64,000 nucleotides of DNA from Tritonibacter aquimaris (GCF_009617595.1 NZ_WIXK01000003.1:310001-374000), one strand, 5' to 3'. Positions 17,095 to 26,329 are shown, counted from the stretch's first letter. Notes: a model not told the origin generated them from the letters alone. Program-made: numbers and translations.

Positions 17095-18183
17095 TCATAG
17101 ATCAAACGCATCGACCCTTTCGGTGCGGATTTCCAGATCCTGCATTGCCCGCTCCACCACGGCGCGCGGCAGCTCGGCCAGGCAAGGTCGTGCACCCGGC
17201 CTCAGCTGGCTCTGTTCACGCAAAAGCGCGCGACACATGACGCCAGGCACAAAGGGGCCGTGCCCTTTTTCTGCGATCAATGTCCATTTGCGGCTGAGAC
17301 CACGCCCCTGCGCCTTCCCTGAGACCAAAACCTGCATACCGCCGCGATCGCTGCCGAACGGATAAAGCGCTTTTGACAGAAAATAGAGCGCTGAATAGGC
17401 GATCTCTGGCAGCTCAAATCGTTGATATTGCCTGAGTTTGGCCAGAACATGTAAGGCCCAATTCATCACCGGCAGTTCGAGCCCCGCGCGAAACATCACA
17501 GTGTTTGCACCGGTCCGCGCGGGCAGCAATGCGATATCGGGCACATCAACGCTATATCCTGCGCGCTGCACACCCGACTCCAGCTCGTAATGTTTACGCT
17601 CTGTCCATCCCTTGATCGTGCGCCAGTGTCCACCCCGCCAGACCTGATAAGGCCGCCCTACCCCACTGAGGATGCTTTTGATTACAGACATGCCACGTGG
17701 TGCCCGGTTGCCGGGCAAGATTGCAATGTCGATCAGGTCAATCTGATCGAGCCCCTGCGCCAAGTCTTCGACAATACATGACGAAAGGCCCGGCACGCTG
17801 GATGCGCCGGAGAGCACAAAAACACTGGCCGCAAGCGCAGCATCGTTTAACACGCTGATCCCTTGCGTGAACTCTGCACTGTCGGACAGGTCGAGATAGT
17901 TCCAGCCATGCGCCACACAAAGCCGCGCCAGCCGGTAAGGATCAGCGCCATAGCTTTGATACGGCCCGGCCGCGTCGATCACCACATCTGGATTAATCTC
18001 GGCCAGACCTGCTGGATCGTCGCGAAGATCAAATGCCAATGTCTCAGCGCCGATTTCCTGTGCCAGAGCGCGGCCTTTTTCAGGGCGTCGCCCCGCCAGC
18101 CAAAGCTGATGCCCATCCCGCGCCAGCATGCGCGCGGTCAAGGATCCAAAAACGCCGTAACCTCCGATGATGACCACTTTCAT
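17095..18183 (-). CDS. Saccharopine dehydrogenase-like NAD(P)-binding protein
   Basis: 362 residues. The Rossmann start MKVVIIGGYGVFGSLTARMLARDGHQL and AGPYQSYG match the saccharopine dehydrogenase NADP-binding family; the C-terminal half has hydrophobic stretches typical of the membrane-associated reductase-like members. It overlaps the upstream DUF4166 gene by 4 bases (ATGA), so the two are translationally coupled. Members paired with DUF4166 are of unknown function; true lysine metabolism is unlikely. Expression is probably set by the GbsR-type gene upstream. Confidence 0.85.
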   Translation of the reverse strand: MKVVIIGGYGVFGSLTARMLARDGHQLWLAGRRPEKGRALAQEIGAETLAFDLRDDPAGLAEINPDVVIDAAGPYQSYGADPYRLARLCVAHGWNYLDLSDSAEFTQGISVLNDAALAASVFVLSGASSVPGLSSCIVEDLAQGLDQIDLIDIAILPGNRAPRGMSVIKSILSGVGRPYQVWRGGHWRTIKGWTERKHYELESGVQRAGYSVDVPDIALLPARTGANTVMFRAGLELPVMNWALHVLAKLRQYQRFELPEIAYSALYFLSKALYPFGSDRGGMQVLVSGKAQGRGLSRKWTLIAEKGHGPFVPGVMCRALLREQSQLRPGARPCLAELPRAVVERAMQDLEIRTERVDAFDL

Positions 18184-18881
18184 GACAGCACGCTCCCGAC
18201 AATTTCTGCATCGTGGAACACTGCGTCCTGCCGGATCAGCTCACCAAAGATTGGATGCGCCAGCTCCAAGGTGAACCGAAACTGCCCCTCGCCCAGCTCT
18301 TCGTGGCCAACAACCAGCGCCCCCGGACAGGCCCAGTGCGGCAGCGGCAGGCGGCGGCCCAGGAGCTTCAGAAAATACCGGCTGCTGACAAAATAAAGAC
18401 CGTTTGCAGTGCTTTTGAGATCAAGAGCAATGCCAATGCCAAAACCGATGTATTCTTCCAACCCGGTGGGCCCAGCAAAGCGTTTGGAGCTGCCCACCAT
18501 CTGCGGAAATCCTGCGGCGCGGCCGTATTGGCGGATCCAGAACTGCCCGCCGGTCGCGGCGTCTTCGGTCACGGTGACCACAGCAGAGCGCCCCACAGAA
18601 GTACGGTCAAACGGCAGCGGCGCCCCAATAAGACGCAAGGTCAAAGCCAGCGCCCGCCCCATTGGGTTCATCCGCATCTCAGTCACGCGACCTTGATATG
18701 CAAGGCTTGCATCACCCAAAAGTCGCTTGCTGAACCTATGTTGAATGGCTTTAGGCAAACGGGCCCAGGCTTTGGCCCCCAGCAGATCCCGAAAGCGGTT
18801 ATCGCGCCCCCGGGCGCCATCGCTATACGCGCTGAGTGGGCGGTTTTGGGCCGGGCGAGAGTTTTCCTTATTTGCGTGCAT
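18180..18881 (-). CDS. DUF4166 domain protein
   Basis: 233 residues from the ATG at 18881 (MHANKENSRPAQ). The frame opens further upstream only through a TTG inside the regulator's spacer, and the palindrome at 18889-18906 argues for the shorter form. FRDLLGAKAWARLPKAIQHRF, then VGRSAVVTVTEDA and QFWIRQYGR, match the DUF4166 pattern as I recall it. It is a soluble beta-rich protein of unknown function, coupled to the saccharopine-dehydrogenase-like gene downstream. Pairing of these two folds suggests a joint reductive modification of a lipid or polyketide-like substrate, which is inference only. Confidence 0.8.
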   Translation of the reverse strand: MHANKENSRPAQNRPLSAYSDGARGRDNRFRDLLGAKAWARLPKAIQHRFSKRLLGDASLAYQGRVTEMRMNPMGRALALTLRLIGAPLPFDRTSVGRSAVVTVTEDAATGGQFWIRQYGRAAGFPQMVGSSKRFAGPTGLEEYIGFGIGIALDLKSTANGLYFVSSRYFLKLLGRRLPLPHWACPGALVVGHEELGEGQFRFTLELAHPIFGELIRQDAVFHDAEIVGSVLS

Positions 18882-18888
18882 TCTGTTT

Positions 18889-18906
18889 TTTCCGTCATGA
18901 GAGAAA
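18889..18906. promoter_or_regulatory. GbsR-type operator, second copy
   Basis: TTTCCGTCATGAGAGAAA matches the perfect palindrome at 19477-19494 at 16 of 18 positions. It sits between the regulator stop and the DUF4166 ATG, so it probably controls the DUF4166/saccharopine-dehydrogenase-like unit. Confidence 0.65.
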
Positions 18907-18922
18907 TTGGAAGGCAAATTTT

Positions 18923-19486
18923 TTAGCCGCTCTTTTTACCTCCACCAAAGTTGAGCAACGACACAACCTTGGTGCCCATTTTCATCAGTTTAACCAGCTT
19001 TGACCGCGGAACCGTGAGCATATCGCAAAACCATGTGTCAGCGGTTGCCAGGAAGGTTTGCATTTCTTGCATCCGCTCCAACGCCACGGGATCCAGGCCG
19101 CTTTCCTGTTTGGCTTGTTCAACGCAGGCACGTAGGGCCTGAGTTGCGGGGTCGATCTCACGCTCTTTGCGCCCCTGGGCGATGCGGATCCCCATCTCCC
19201 AAACATCAACTTCGGCCTCATAGTGTTCACGCCGATCTCCAGGAACCGGCACACGGCGAATGAGGCGCCAGCTCACCAGTTCTTTGATCGAGTTGGACAC
19301 ATTTGAGCGTGCAATGCCGAGCGATTCCGCGATCTGCTCTGCATTCAAAGGCGCAGAGCTGAGATACAGCAGCGCGTGAATCTGCGCGACTGAACGGTTT
19401 ACGCCCCATTGATTGCCCATATCCCCCCAGTACAGGATGAACTGGCTGGCAGCGGTTGATTTTGTTATGTCGATAGTTTCTGTCAT
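18923..19486 (-). CDS. GbsR/MarR-type transcriptional regulator
   Basis: 187 residues from the ATG at 19486 (MTETIDITKSTAASQFILYW). GDMGNQWGVNRSVAQIHALLYL and LGIARSNVSNSIKELVSWRLI match the winged helix of the GbsR family, which regulates choline/betaine genes in some bacteria. Here the downstream DUF4166 and saccharopine-dehydrogenase-like genes are the probable targets. A perfect palindrome covers the start codon, indicating autorepression. An upstream TTG start (19528) is possible but would place the operator inside the gene. Confidence 0.88.
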   Translation of the reverse strand: MTETIDITKSTAASQFILYWGDMGNQWGVNRSVAQIHALLYLSSAPLNAEQIAESLGIARSNVSNSIKELVSWRLIRRVPVPGDRREHYEAEVDVWEMGIRIAQGRKEREIDPATQALRACVEQAKQESGLDPVALERMQEMQTFLATADTWFCDMLTVPRSKLVKLMKMGTKVVSLLNFGGGKKSG

Positions 19487-19494
19487 GACAGAAA
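19477..19494. promoter_or_regulatory. Perfect 18-bp palindrome at the regulator start codon
   Basis: TTTCTGTCATGACAGAAA is a perfect palindrome containing the ATG of the GbsR-type gene. A near copy lies at 18889-18906 before the DUF4166 gene. Two copies at the two start regions of one locus make an operator role likely. Confidence 0.75.
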
Positions 19495-20333
19495 TATCAG
19501 ACAAGACCAAAAATAAATCAAGACCCAAACAGACCTAGCTACAAATAAATGGATGTACAGACGCTTTGCCGATACCCGCATAGCCGCCGAAGTCGTAGTG
19601 CTTTCTTGCCCGCCAGCACCAATCGGCCCTCGATAAAAGCGGTCATTGGCGCAATCGCAGCGAAAGATCGCTTTATCCGCTTACCAGATATTTCCACGGC
19701 CATTTTCGAACGACCGCTGTGGCTGGGCCAAACACATAAAGTCACTCATCAATCGAAACCCGCATACTTAGGAGGTGGTACCAGCATTTGTCGCAATCCG
19801 AGAAGCAGGCTTATGTGACCAATCAGGTAGATTTCGGTCTTCAACAGATTTTCGCTACGCTGCATTTGAAGAATAGATTTCGACGCAGAAGGCAAATCTA
19901 TGCGCCATCATTCTGGCAATTCATTGATTTAATTTATAAAAACGTCAATTGTCGGTGATGCGCGCCGAGAGATTGCGAAAGCCTTCAACATTTTCCGCAA
20001 TACAAGCTGTCAATAAGCGTTGCTGCAGAACTCTGATTTCGGAAGCTTCACATCAGCAATCCATACGCTTTCATGGCTTGCACGCACAGCCCCCACACAC
20101 CGCTATCGCGTGCCACAGGCAGGTCTCCCGCCCCCGACCGCCGAAAGGATCTGCGCCAGCAGTAGGCGACGATAGACAGGGGTGAGATTGGGTAAGACAG
20201 GGTAAGACGGGGGGCTTTCATGCGGCCGGGTTTATTGATCGAGACTTGCGACACAATGCCCATAGTGTCACGGAAGAAAGGCCGCTAGGCTTTGCGCCAG
20301 TCTTTACGGCAGGGTTTGGTTTTTGGGGGAACG
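19495..20333. other. Gene-poor stretch of about 840 bases
   Basis: No supportable gene. Base composition changes along it, AT-rich near 19840-19960 and GC-rich near 20100-20220. Short minus-strand frames (for example IAENVEGFRNLSARITDN near 19945-20010) look like possible decayed coding sequence but are broken by stops. No terminal inverted repeats of an insertion sequence were found. Confidence 0.4.
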
Positions 20334-20690
20334 ATGAACGGGAGGGGTGCCCTGCGGCTATTATTGGCCCTGACCATGCTCGTCAGCGTGTTCCTGCGTC
20401 CGCCGGGCACCATGCTGGTGCTTGATGGCGACACCATCACATATGAACTGTGCACCGGTGGCGAGACCATGTCTGTCACGGTGGCACTTGACGGGGACAC
20501 TCAGGAAACGCTCGATCTGAGCTGTGACTTCTTCGCAGCACAGATTGCTGCCCTGCCGCTTCTCGCCCCTGATGTGACCCCAATTGATGCCGCGGCAACC
20601 CAACTTGCCCAAACCTTTGCGCCATCGACGCCCACCGCCCAGATCGGCTGGCTGTCCTATTCATCCCGCGCCCCACCCTTTGTGAGCTGA
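20334..20690 (+). CDS. DUF2946-like small exported protein
   Basis: 118 residues from the ATG at 20334, with GGGGGA 6 bases upstream; a TTG at 20292 gives a longer but less likely form. A hydrophobic N-terminal segment (ALRLLLALTMLVSVFLRPPG) is followed by ELCTGGETMSVTVALDGD, LSCDF and a C-terminal RAPPFVS. This LCTG...CDF...RxPP pattern fits DUF2946, a family often found near copper and other metal-uptake genes. It lies 41 bases ahead of the ABC importer operon and is likely co-transcribed, hinting that the importer handles a metal or metal chelate. The two cysteines could bind the metal. Confidence 0.7.
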   Translation: MNGRGALRLLLALTMLVSVFLRPPGTMLVLDGDTITYELCTGGETMSVTVALDGDTQETLDLSCDFFAAQIAALPLLAPDVTPIDAAATQLAQTFAPSTPTAQIGWLSYSSRAPPFVS

Positions 20691-20731
20691 CTTCGACTGA
20701 ACCCGAAATCAACTTACTCAGGACGACTAGA

Positions 20732-22276
20732 ATGATCCTTTTCACACAGGCCGCGCGGTTTGCCGCGGCTGCCACGCTTGCCTTGTCACTGGCAACTGCC
20801 CCGGCTCAGGCCGAAACTTCGCTGACCGTCGCCGTCAAACGCGACCGGTATTCGGTGGCCGAAGACAAGTTCACCTTCACCACCCGTCGCCCGGCGGCGC
20901 AGATCGTCGAGACCGCCGTGCAGCCAGATAAAAACTTCCTGCCCAGCCCGTTGTTGTTTGAAGACTGGGACTACGCGGACGGCAAATACACTGTGACACT
21001 GCGCGAAGGCGTGACCTTTTCCGATGGCACCGCGTTCAACGCCGACAGCGCCATCGCCTCTCTAAAACTTTATGATCAGGGCAAGTCCGACTTCCTGCAG
21101 ATCGACCAAGAGAGTTTTGAAAAGCTCGGCGACTACAGCATTAGCTTTGCCTCTGAGAAGGGGTCGGCACTGGTGATCGAGAACATGACCCACCGGGGCA
21201 CATCGCTGTTTGGCCCATCGGCCGACCGCGCGGACAATCCGGTCGGCACCGGCCCTTACCTGCTAGACAGCTATGACCCCAAAAGCCAGATCACCGTGGT
21301 GCGCAACCCTGACTACTGGGGCGATGCGCCCAGCGTTGATCGGCTGACCTTCAGGTTCATCAACGACGACAACGCCCGCTTGCTGGCGCTGCAAAACGGC
21401 GAGATTGACGTGATCGGAGAGGTCACACCACAGATGATGCTGTCGATGCCGCAGGATGGCTCGGTTGTGCTGCATGAAAGCCGCCCGATCCGCTATGTTG
21501 CACTGCTTGCCAACCTCAATGGCGCGGCACCGTTCGATATAATTCAGGACTATAAGGTCCGCGAGGCGCTGGCCTGGTCGATCGACCGCGAGACCATCGC
21601 CAAGATCCTATTTGACGGGCGCGGCGTACCTGCCAAAGGCATCTTGCCCGGCTGGATGTTCAATCTTGGCGAAGACCACACCGATGGTTTCGGGTTTAAC
21701 CCCGCAAAGGCAGCGGCCCTGTTTGACGAGGCCGGTTGGACCATGGGCGCGGATGGTGTGCGTGAGAAAGACGGGCGCAAACTGTCGCTGCGTCTGGTTG
21801 CAGCCTATCCCAACGTAGCGACGGTCAAACCGATGCCAGAAATGCTGGATCAGATGTTTGCCGACGTGGGTGTCGAAATCGACCTGATCGAGGTGGATGA
21901 CAGCGGTGTCTATGGCTCGACCTACCTCGATACCGGCGCGGCGGATCTGTATATGGAGTTCGCATCCAACAATAACACCGATCCGACCTACCTGCTGTAC
22001 AACCTATTCACTTCGGTTACGGCTTGGGGCGGCTACAAGTTCACCGCGCCGGGGTCGCATGTCGACAAAATGTTGCTGGATGCCCGTGAGGCACAGACCC
22101 GTGAAGAGGTGGTGGATCTTGTGCGCCAGGCGCATCGGGCCATCGTACAGGACGACCTTGCCGCCATCCCGGTCTTGATGGTGCCAAACTTCACCCTGTC
22201 GCGTCCCGGCATCACGGTGCCAATGTCGGAATATGCCGACTGGATCAACTACGGCAACGTACAATTCACCAAGTAA
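20732..22276 (+). CDS. ABC importer substrate-binding protein, peptide/nickel family (SBP_bac_5)
   Basis: 514 residues with a signal peptide (MILFTQAARFAAAATLALSL, cleavage after AQA). The family-5 pattern is clear: YTVTLREGVTFSDGTAFNADS, NPVGTGPYLLDSY, NPDYWG, VREALAWSIDRE. Family 5 proteins bind peptides, nickel chelates, metallophores, opines or sugars. No lipobox is seen, so it is free in the periplasm. It heads an operon of two permeases and two ATPases. The DUF2946-like gene upstream makes a metal or metallophore ligand worth considering, but sequence alone does not decide. Confidence 0.93.
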   Translation: MILFTQAARFAAAATLALSLATAPAQAETSLTVAVKRDRYSVAEDKFTFTTRRPAAQIVETAVQPDKNFLPSPLLFEDWDYADGKYTVTLREGVTFSDGTAFNADSAIASLKLYDQGKSDFLQIDQESFEKLGDYSISFASEKGSALVIENMTHRGTSLFGPSADRADNPVGTGPYLLDSYDPKSQITVVRNPDYWGDAPSVDRLTFRFINDDNARLLALQNGEIDVIGEVTPQMMLSMPQDGSVVLHESRPIRYVALLANLNGAAPFDIIQDYKVREALAWSIDRETIAKILFDGRGVPAKGILPGWMFNLGEDHTDGFGFNPAKAAALFDEAGWTMGADGVREKDGRKLSLRLVAAYPNVATVKPMPEMLDQMFADVGVEIDLIEVDDSGVYGSTYLDTGAADLYMEFASNNNTDPTYLLYNLFTSVTAWGGYKFTAPGSHVDKMLLDAREAQTREEVVDLVRQAHRAIVQDDLAAIPVLMVPNFTLSRPGITVPMSEYADWINYGNVQFTK

Positions 22277-22336
22277 TCTGCGGAACACAAACGGCGAAGC
22301 CCTATCCCGGGGCGTCACCTGTTCGGAGCACAGCAG

Positions 22337-23275
22337 ATGTTGCGTTACATCCTGATCCGGCTCGCCATGGCGCTGCCCACCCTGCTGGGAATGTCCTTTG
22401 TTGCCTTCGTGATCGTCGCGCTGGCACCGGGGGATCCTGTGCTTATGGAGTTGCGCGCCCTTGGCATCGTGCCCGAACCCAAAGACGTCGCTGCGCTGCA
22501 AGCTGAGTTCGGGCTCGATAAGCCGCTGCTCCAGCGCTATATCGAATGGCTTTGGCGCGCGTTACGCCTGGAATTTGGCACCTCAGTCGCCACGGGTCGC
22601 CCGGTGATGACAGAAATCGCCCTGCATCTGCCCGCGACACTGGCGTTGGCGATCAGCGCCCTGTTTGGAGCGGTGTTGATTTCCCTGACACTTGGCGTGC
22701 TCGCGGCCACATCCAGCAAGGCCGCGGGCGTCGGATTGCGGGGCATCACCATCGTATTTGTCTCGGCGCCCTCGTTCTGGCTGGCGCTGGTTTTGATTTA
22801 CGTCTTCGTATTACGCCTGGGATGGGCGCGACTGGTAGGCGACGGATCACTTGCCGACCTTGTATTGCCAGCCATAACGCTCAGCCTTGCTGCTGGGGCG
22901 GCGCTGGGGCGGATGGTCTTTGAGCGCATCCGCGCCGAGACGAGCGAAGACTATGTGCGGCTTGCGATTGCCAAAGGCGTGCATCCCGTGCGCATCCTTC
23001 TCGGCCATATCGCGCCGCGGGTGATCGGCCCGCTTGCAACCGCCTGGGCCAATGCCTTTGGCGGATTGCTGGGCGGGGCGGTGATTGTTGAAAGCATTTT
23101 TGGCTGGCCGGGGCTTGGGCAGTTGATTTTGCAGGCCATCGCACAGCGCGATTTCCCGGTCATTCAGGCCTATCTGATGTTCATGGGGCTGATCTTTTTC
23201 GCCACCAGCTTGCTGGCAGACCTCGCGGTGATCCTGTCAGACCCGCAATTGCGCCGGAGGCTATCCGATGGGTGA
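22337..23275 (+). CDS. ABC importer permease, DppB/NikB type
   Basis: 312 residues starting MLRYILIRLAMALPTLLGMS, the usual first membrane segment of DppB-type permeases. About six membrane helices and the EAA loop (AIAKGVHPVRILLGHIAPRV) that docks on the ATPases. It follows the binding-protein gene by 60 bases and overlaps the next permease by 8 bases, implying a shared transcript. Confidence 0.94.
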   Translation: MLRYILIRLAMALPTLLGMSFVAFVIVALAPGDPVLMELRALGIVPEPKDVAALQAEFGLDKPLLQRYIEWLWRALRLEFGTSVATGRPVMTEIALHLPATLALAISALFGAVLISLTLGVLAATSSKAAGVGLRGITIVFVSAPSFWLALVLIYVFVLRLGWARLVGDGSLADLVLPAITLSLAAGAALGRMVFERIRAETSEDYVRLAIAKGVHPVRILLGHIAPRVIGPLATAWANAFGGLLGGAVIVESIFGWPGLGQLILQAIAQRDFPVIQAYLMFMGLIFFATSLLADLAVILSDPQLRRRLSDG

Positions 23276-24149
23276 ACGGACCCTGCGAATCCCCGCCCTG
23301 CGGCTGATCCCGCGTCGCACCAAGCCCGCGCCAAGCAAGCATCCGATCGGCCTCCTGCTCGGGACTATTCTGCTGATGGGCTTTGGCGTGCTAGCCCTGT
23401 CACCGCTATTACTTGAGCTGCCACCTCCGGACAAAATGGACCTGATGGCGCGCCTGGCGAGCCCGTCGCTGGCGCACCCGCTGGGCACTGACCACCTTGG
23501 CCGCGACCTGCTGGCCCGGCTCATCGGTGCGGTGCCGGTGACGCTGGGGGCGGCGCTGGCGACCATGGCTGCCATCCTTGCGATTTCGCTGCCCTGGGGT
23601 ACGGTCGCGGCCCTTGCCGGAGGGCGCACCGACATGGTGCTGATGCGGCTGGCGGATATCATCATGGCCTTTCCTATGTTGGTGCTGGCACTGGCGATCA
23701 TTGGTTTTATGGGTGCCTCGCTCGAAGCTTCGATCCTTGGTGTCGCCGCAGCCTGGTGGCCGTCAAACGCGCGACTGGTGCGTGCGCTTGTGCTCTCGGC
23801 CAGCCAGCGCGATTTCGTGCGTGCAGCCAGCCTTTGCGGCGCGTCGCGGCTGCGCGTGGTGTTGCGCCATATCCTGCCGCAGGTCGTGCCGCCGCTTGCC
23901 GTGATCACCTCGCTGGAAACCGCTTCCGTCCTGTTAGCGCTGTCATCGCTGAGCTTTCTGGGGATTGGCGCTCAGCCTCCGACGCCCGAATGGGGCGCGA
24001 TGCTGAACGAAGCGCGCCCGTTCTTTGTCCAGGCGCCACATCTGCTGATCGCGCCGGGGCTAGCAGTCACGCTTGTGGTGCTGGCCTTTAACCTCATCGG
24101 CGAGGGCTTGCGCTCGCTCCTCGACAATAGGGAGCCGTACCGATGGTGA
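23268..24149 (+). CDS. ABC importer permease, DppC/NikC type
   Basis: 293 residues with the DppC-type features: cytosolic N-terminus, one membrane helix, the LGTDHLGRDLLARLI motif near residue 72, then the core helices with an EAA loop (RAASLCGASRLRVVLRHILP). It pairs with the preceding DppB-type subunit. It overlaps the upstream gene by 8 bases and the downstream ATPase by 7. Confidence 0.94.
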   Translation: MGERTLRIPALRLIPRRTKPAPSKHPIGLLLGTILLMGFGVLALSPLLLELPPPDKMDLMARLASPSLAHPLGTDHLGRDLLARLIGAVPVTLGAALATMAAILAISLPWGTVAALAGGRTDMVLMRLADIIMAFPMLVLALAIIGFMGASLEASILGVAAAWWPSNARLVRALVLSASQRDFVRAASLCGASRLRVVLRHILPQVVPPLAVITSLETASVLLALSSLSFLGIGAQPPTPEWGAMLNEARPFFVQAPHLLIAPGLAVTLVVLAFNLIGEGLRSLLDNREPYRW

Positions 24150-24910
24150 ACGCCTTGGAAGTCAGTGACCTTACCGTCTGTGTCCCCGGTGCCCCGCCGC
24201 TGCTCAACGCGCTCAGCTTCACGGTTGCACCGGGCGAACGTGTCGGCCTGATTGGCGCTAGTGGCTGTGGAAAATCGCTTACTGCTGCTGCCCTCACCGG
24301 CCTACTGCGCCCACCGCTTTGTGTCTCTGGCAAAACACTCCTGATCCGTGGTCATGACGCGCTTACCGCCACACCAGCCGCATGGCGCAGCCTTCGTGGG
24401 CGCGAGATATTTCAGGTCTTCCAGAGCTCCAGCACAGCGCTGACGCCCACCCGTCGGATCCGCGCCCAGCTTGCCGAGGCTGCACGGGTCGCCGGGGTTT
24501 CAGCTCTACCCGCAATCGCCCAAGCCCTGGAGGCGGTCGCGCTTGACCCACAGGTCGCCGAGGTTTTCCCCTACCAGCTTTCTGGTGGTATGAAGCAACG
24601 GGTGCTGATCGCCATGGCCTTGATCCTGCGCCCCCGGATATTGATCGCCGATGAGCCCACCACCGGGCTCGATGTACTGACCGAACGCGAAATCCTGCGG
24701 GCCATGAACACGATGGCCGACGAATCCGGAACGGCAGTTCTGTTCATCAGCCACGACCTGCGCGCGGTTGCAAATGTTGCCCGTCGCACTTTGGTGATGG
24801 AACACGGGAAGCTGGTCGAAGACGCCCCTATCGCGGAGCTGGCGCATTCACCGGCGAACGCAGCCCGGCGCCTGGCGGAGGCAGCCTGCGCGTTGCAATC
24901 CACATGTTGA
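24143..24910 (+). CDS. ABC importer ATP-binding protein, DppD/NikD type
   Basis: 255 residues. Walker A GASGCGKS near residue 38, signature LSGGMKQR, Walker B ILIADEPTTGLD and H-loop FISHD are all intact. It is shorter than many DppD proteins and lacks the Cys-rich C-terminal extension that carries an Fe-S cluster in the oligopeptide systems, which is closer to nickel/metallophore-type NikD. It overlaps its neighbours by 7 bases on each side. Confidence 0.93.
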   Translation: MVNALEVSDLTVCVPGAPPLLNALSFTVAPGERVGLIGASGCGKSLTAAALTGLLRPPLCVSGKTLLIRGHDALTATPAAWRSLRGREIFQVFQSSSTALTPTRRIRAQLAEAARVAGVSALPAIAQALEAVALDPQVAEVFPYQLSGGMKQRVLIAMALILRPRILIADEPTTGLDVLTEREILRAMNTMADESGTAVLFISHDLRAVANVARRTLVMEHGKLVEDAPIAELAHSPANAARRLAEAACALQSTC

Positions 24911-25626
24911 CGGTGCAGGATCTGACCAAACGCTTTCAAGGGCGCGATATCCTGCGCCGAATTGACCTAAACATCGCGCCCGGAGAAGTTGTTGGGCTGA
25001 TTGGCCATAGCGGTGCAGGCAAGTCGACATTGGCACGCTGCCTTGTCGGGCTGGAACATGCCGATGCGGGGACAATCATGCTCAGCGGCAGGCCGGTGGT
25101 GCCGGGGCGCGGCCGGGCGCGACAACAGATCCAGTATCTTTGGCAGGATCCGACCCAGTCGCTCAGCCCCTACCTCACAGCCCGGGGCGCGGTAATGGAG
25201 CCGCTGACCGGCTTCGCGATTGATGCAGCTGATGGCCGTCACGCCCGTGCTACCGCTCTGCTCGACGCGCTTGGCCTGCCGCATGCGCTGCACAGCCGCC
25301 ACCCGCATTCCCTGTCGGGTGGGCAATGCCAACGCGTAGCCCTTGCGCGCGCTCTTGCCGCCGATCCGCAGGTTCTAATTCTTGATGAACCGCTGTCATC
25401 GCTTGACCTAGCAACTCAGGTCAACACCGTAAAATTGCTTAGACAAATCCACGCCGAAAAGGCCATCTCCACGCTGATCGTCAGCCACGACCTTGCCCCA
25501 TTGCGCCAGCTTGTCAGCCGTGTTCTGGTGTTGGACAAGGCGCAAATTATCGAAGATATTCCGATGACCGGGTTCACCGAACACGCCACCCACCCTTTGT
25601 CACGAGCCTATGCTGAAACACTGTGA
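24904..25626 (+). CDS. ABC importer ATP-binding protein, DppF/NikE type
   Basis: 240 residues. Walker A GHSGAGKST, signature LSGGQCQR, Walker B VLILDEPLSSLD and H-loop IVSHD are intact. Like its partner it lacks the long C-terminal oligopeptide-system extension, fitting a NikE/CntF-like subunit. It is the last gene of the operon and is followed by a terminator-like hairpin with a T-run. Confidence 0.93.
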   Translation: MLTVQDLTKRFQGRDILRRIDLNIAPGEVVGLIGHSGAGKSTLARCLVGLEHADAGTIMLSGRPVVPGRGRARQQIQYLWQDPTQSLSPYLTARGAVMEPLTGFAIDAADGRHARATALLDALGLPHALHSRHPHSLSGGQCQRVALARALAADPQVLILDEPLSSLDLATQVNTVKLLRQIHAEKAISTLIVSHDLAPLRQLVSRVLVLDKAQIIEDIPMTGFTEHATHPLSRAYAETL

Positions 25627-25662
25627 GCAGCATTGATCCGTTGCGCGGCGGGAAACCATCAT

Positions 25663-25682
25663 TGTGCCTGGGCACATTTTTT
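25663..25682 (+). terminator. Terminator of the five-gene ABC operon
   Basis: TGTGCC-TG-GGCACA followed by TTTTTT, 36 bases after the last stop codon. The 238 bases that follow, up to ectC, hold no gene. Confidence 0.75.
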
Positions 25683-25920
25683 GCCCCAGATAGGATTCCC
25701 GGCAATACTGGCTGAGCATTAAATAGATCAAACCGGGTAGAGGAACGTGGAAACTCCACTCCCTCAATGCCTTACCGGGTCGCCATCACACGCCCGCCGC
25801 TGACCACCCTATGCTGCACACAGAGATGGCACACAGCTTTTCGCGTCTCAGCGAGCGTCATCATTGTCACGACGACCGTTCGCATCGCATTTTCGGGCGA
25901 TGGTTCGATCAGAGATGCCC

Positions 25921-26325
25921 TCAGGCTTCGGCCAGCTCACCTGCAGCCGCATAAGAGCCGTCTTCGCGGTGCACTTCGGTCCCGGTTACAGGCGGGTTAA
26001 AGCAGCATGCCATGATCAGCTCTTCGTCCGCGCGCAGGATGTGGCGGTCATGCTTGTCGAGCGCATACATCACGCCGGGGCGAATATGGTGGGTTTCACC
26101 GGTTGCAGTATCGGTGATAGATCCTGTGCCCTGCATACAATAGACGCTCTCGAAGTGGTTTTTGTATTCGAACGTGTGTTCCGATCCCGCCTCAAGGAAG
26201 GTGATGTGGAAGGAGAACCCCATCCCATCCTCTGCCAGCAGCATACGCACGCTGCTCCATTGCGCATCAGACACAACCCGGTTGCGCTCTGTCTCGATGA
26301 TCTCGTTGAAATCGCGTACAATCAT
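25921..26325 (-). CDS. ectC: L-ectoine synthase
   Basis: 134 residues from the ATG at 26325 ([18 protein letters not shown]). A cupin fold with [18 protein letters not shown] and [13 protein letters not shown], matching EctC. It closes N-gamma-acetyl-diaminobutyrate to ectoine by loss of water, using a bound metal. It is the last gene of ectABC; the ATG lies 4 bases after the ectB stop. Length is normal. No ectD (hydroxylase) or dedicated aspartokinase follows in the window. Confidence 0.97.
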   Translation of the reverse strand: MIVRDFNEIIETERNRVVSDAQWSSVRMLLAEDGMGFSFHITFLEAGSEHTFEYKNHFESVYCMQGTGSITDTATGETHHIRPGVMYALDKHDRHILRADEELIMACCFNPPVTGTEVHREDGSYAAAGELAEA

Positions 26326-26329
26326 AGCC

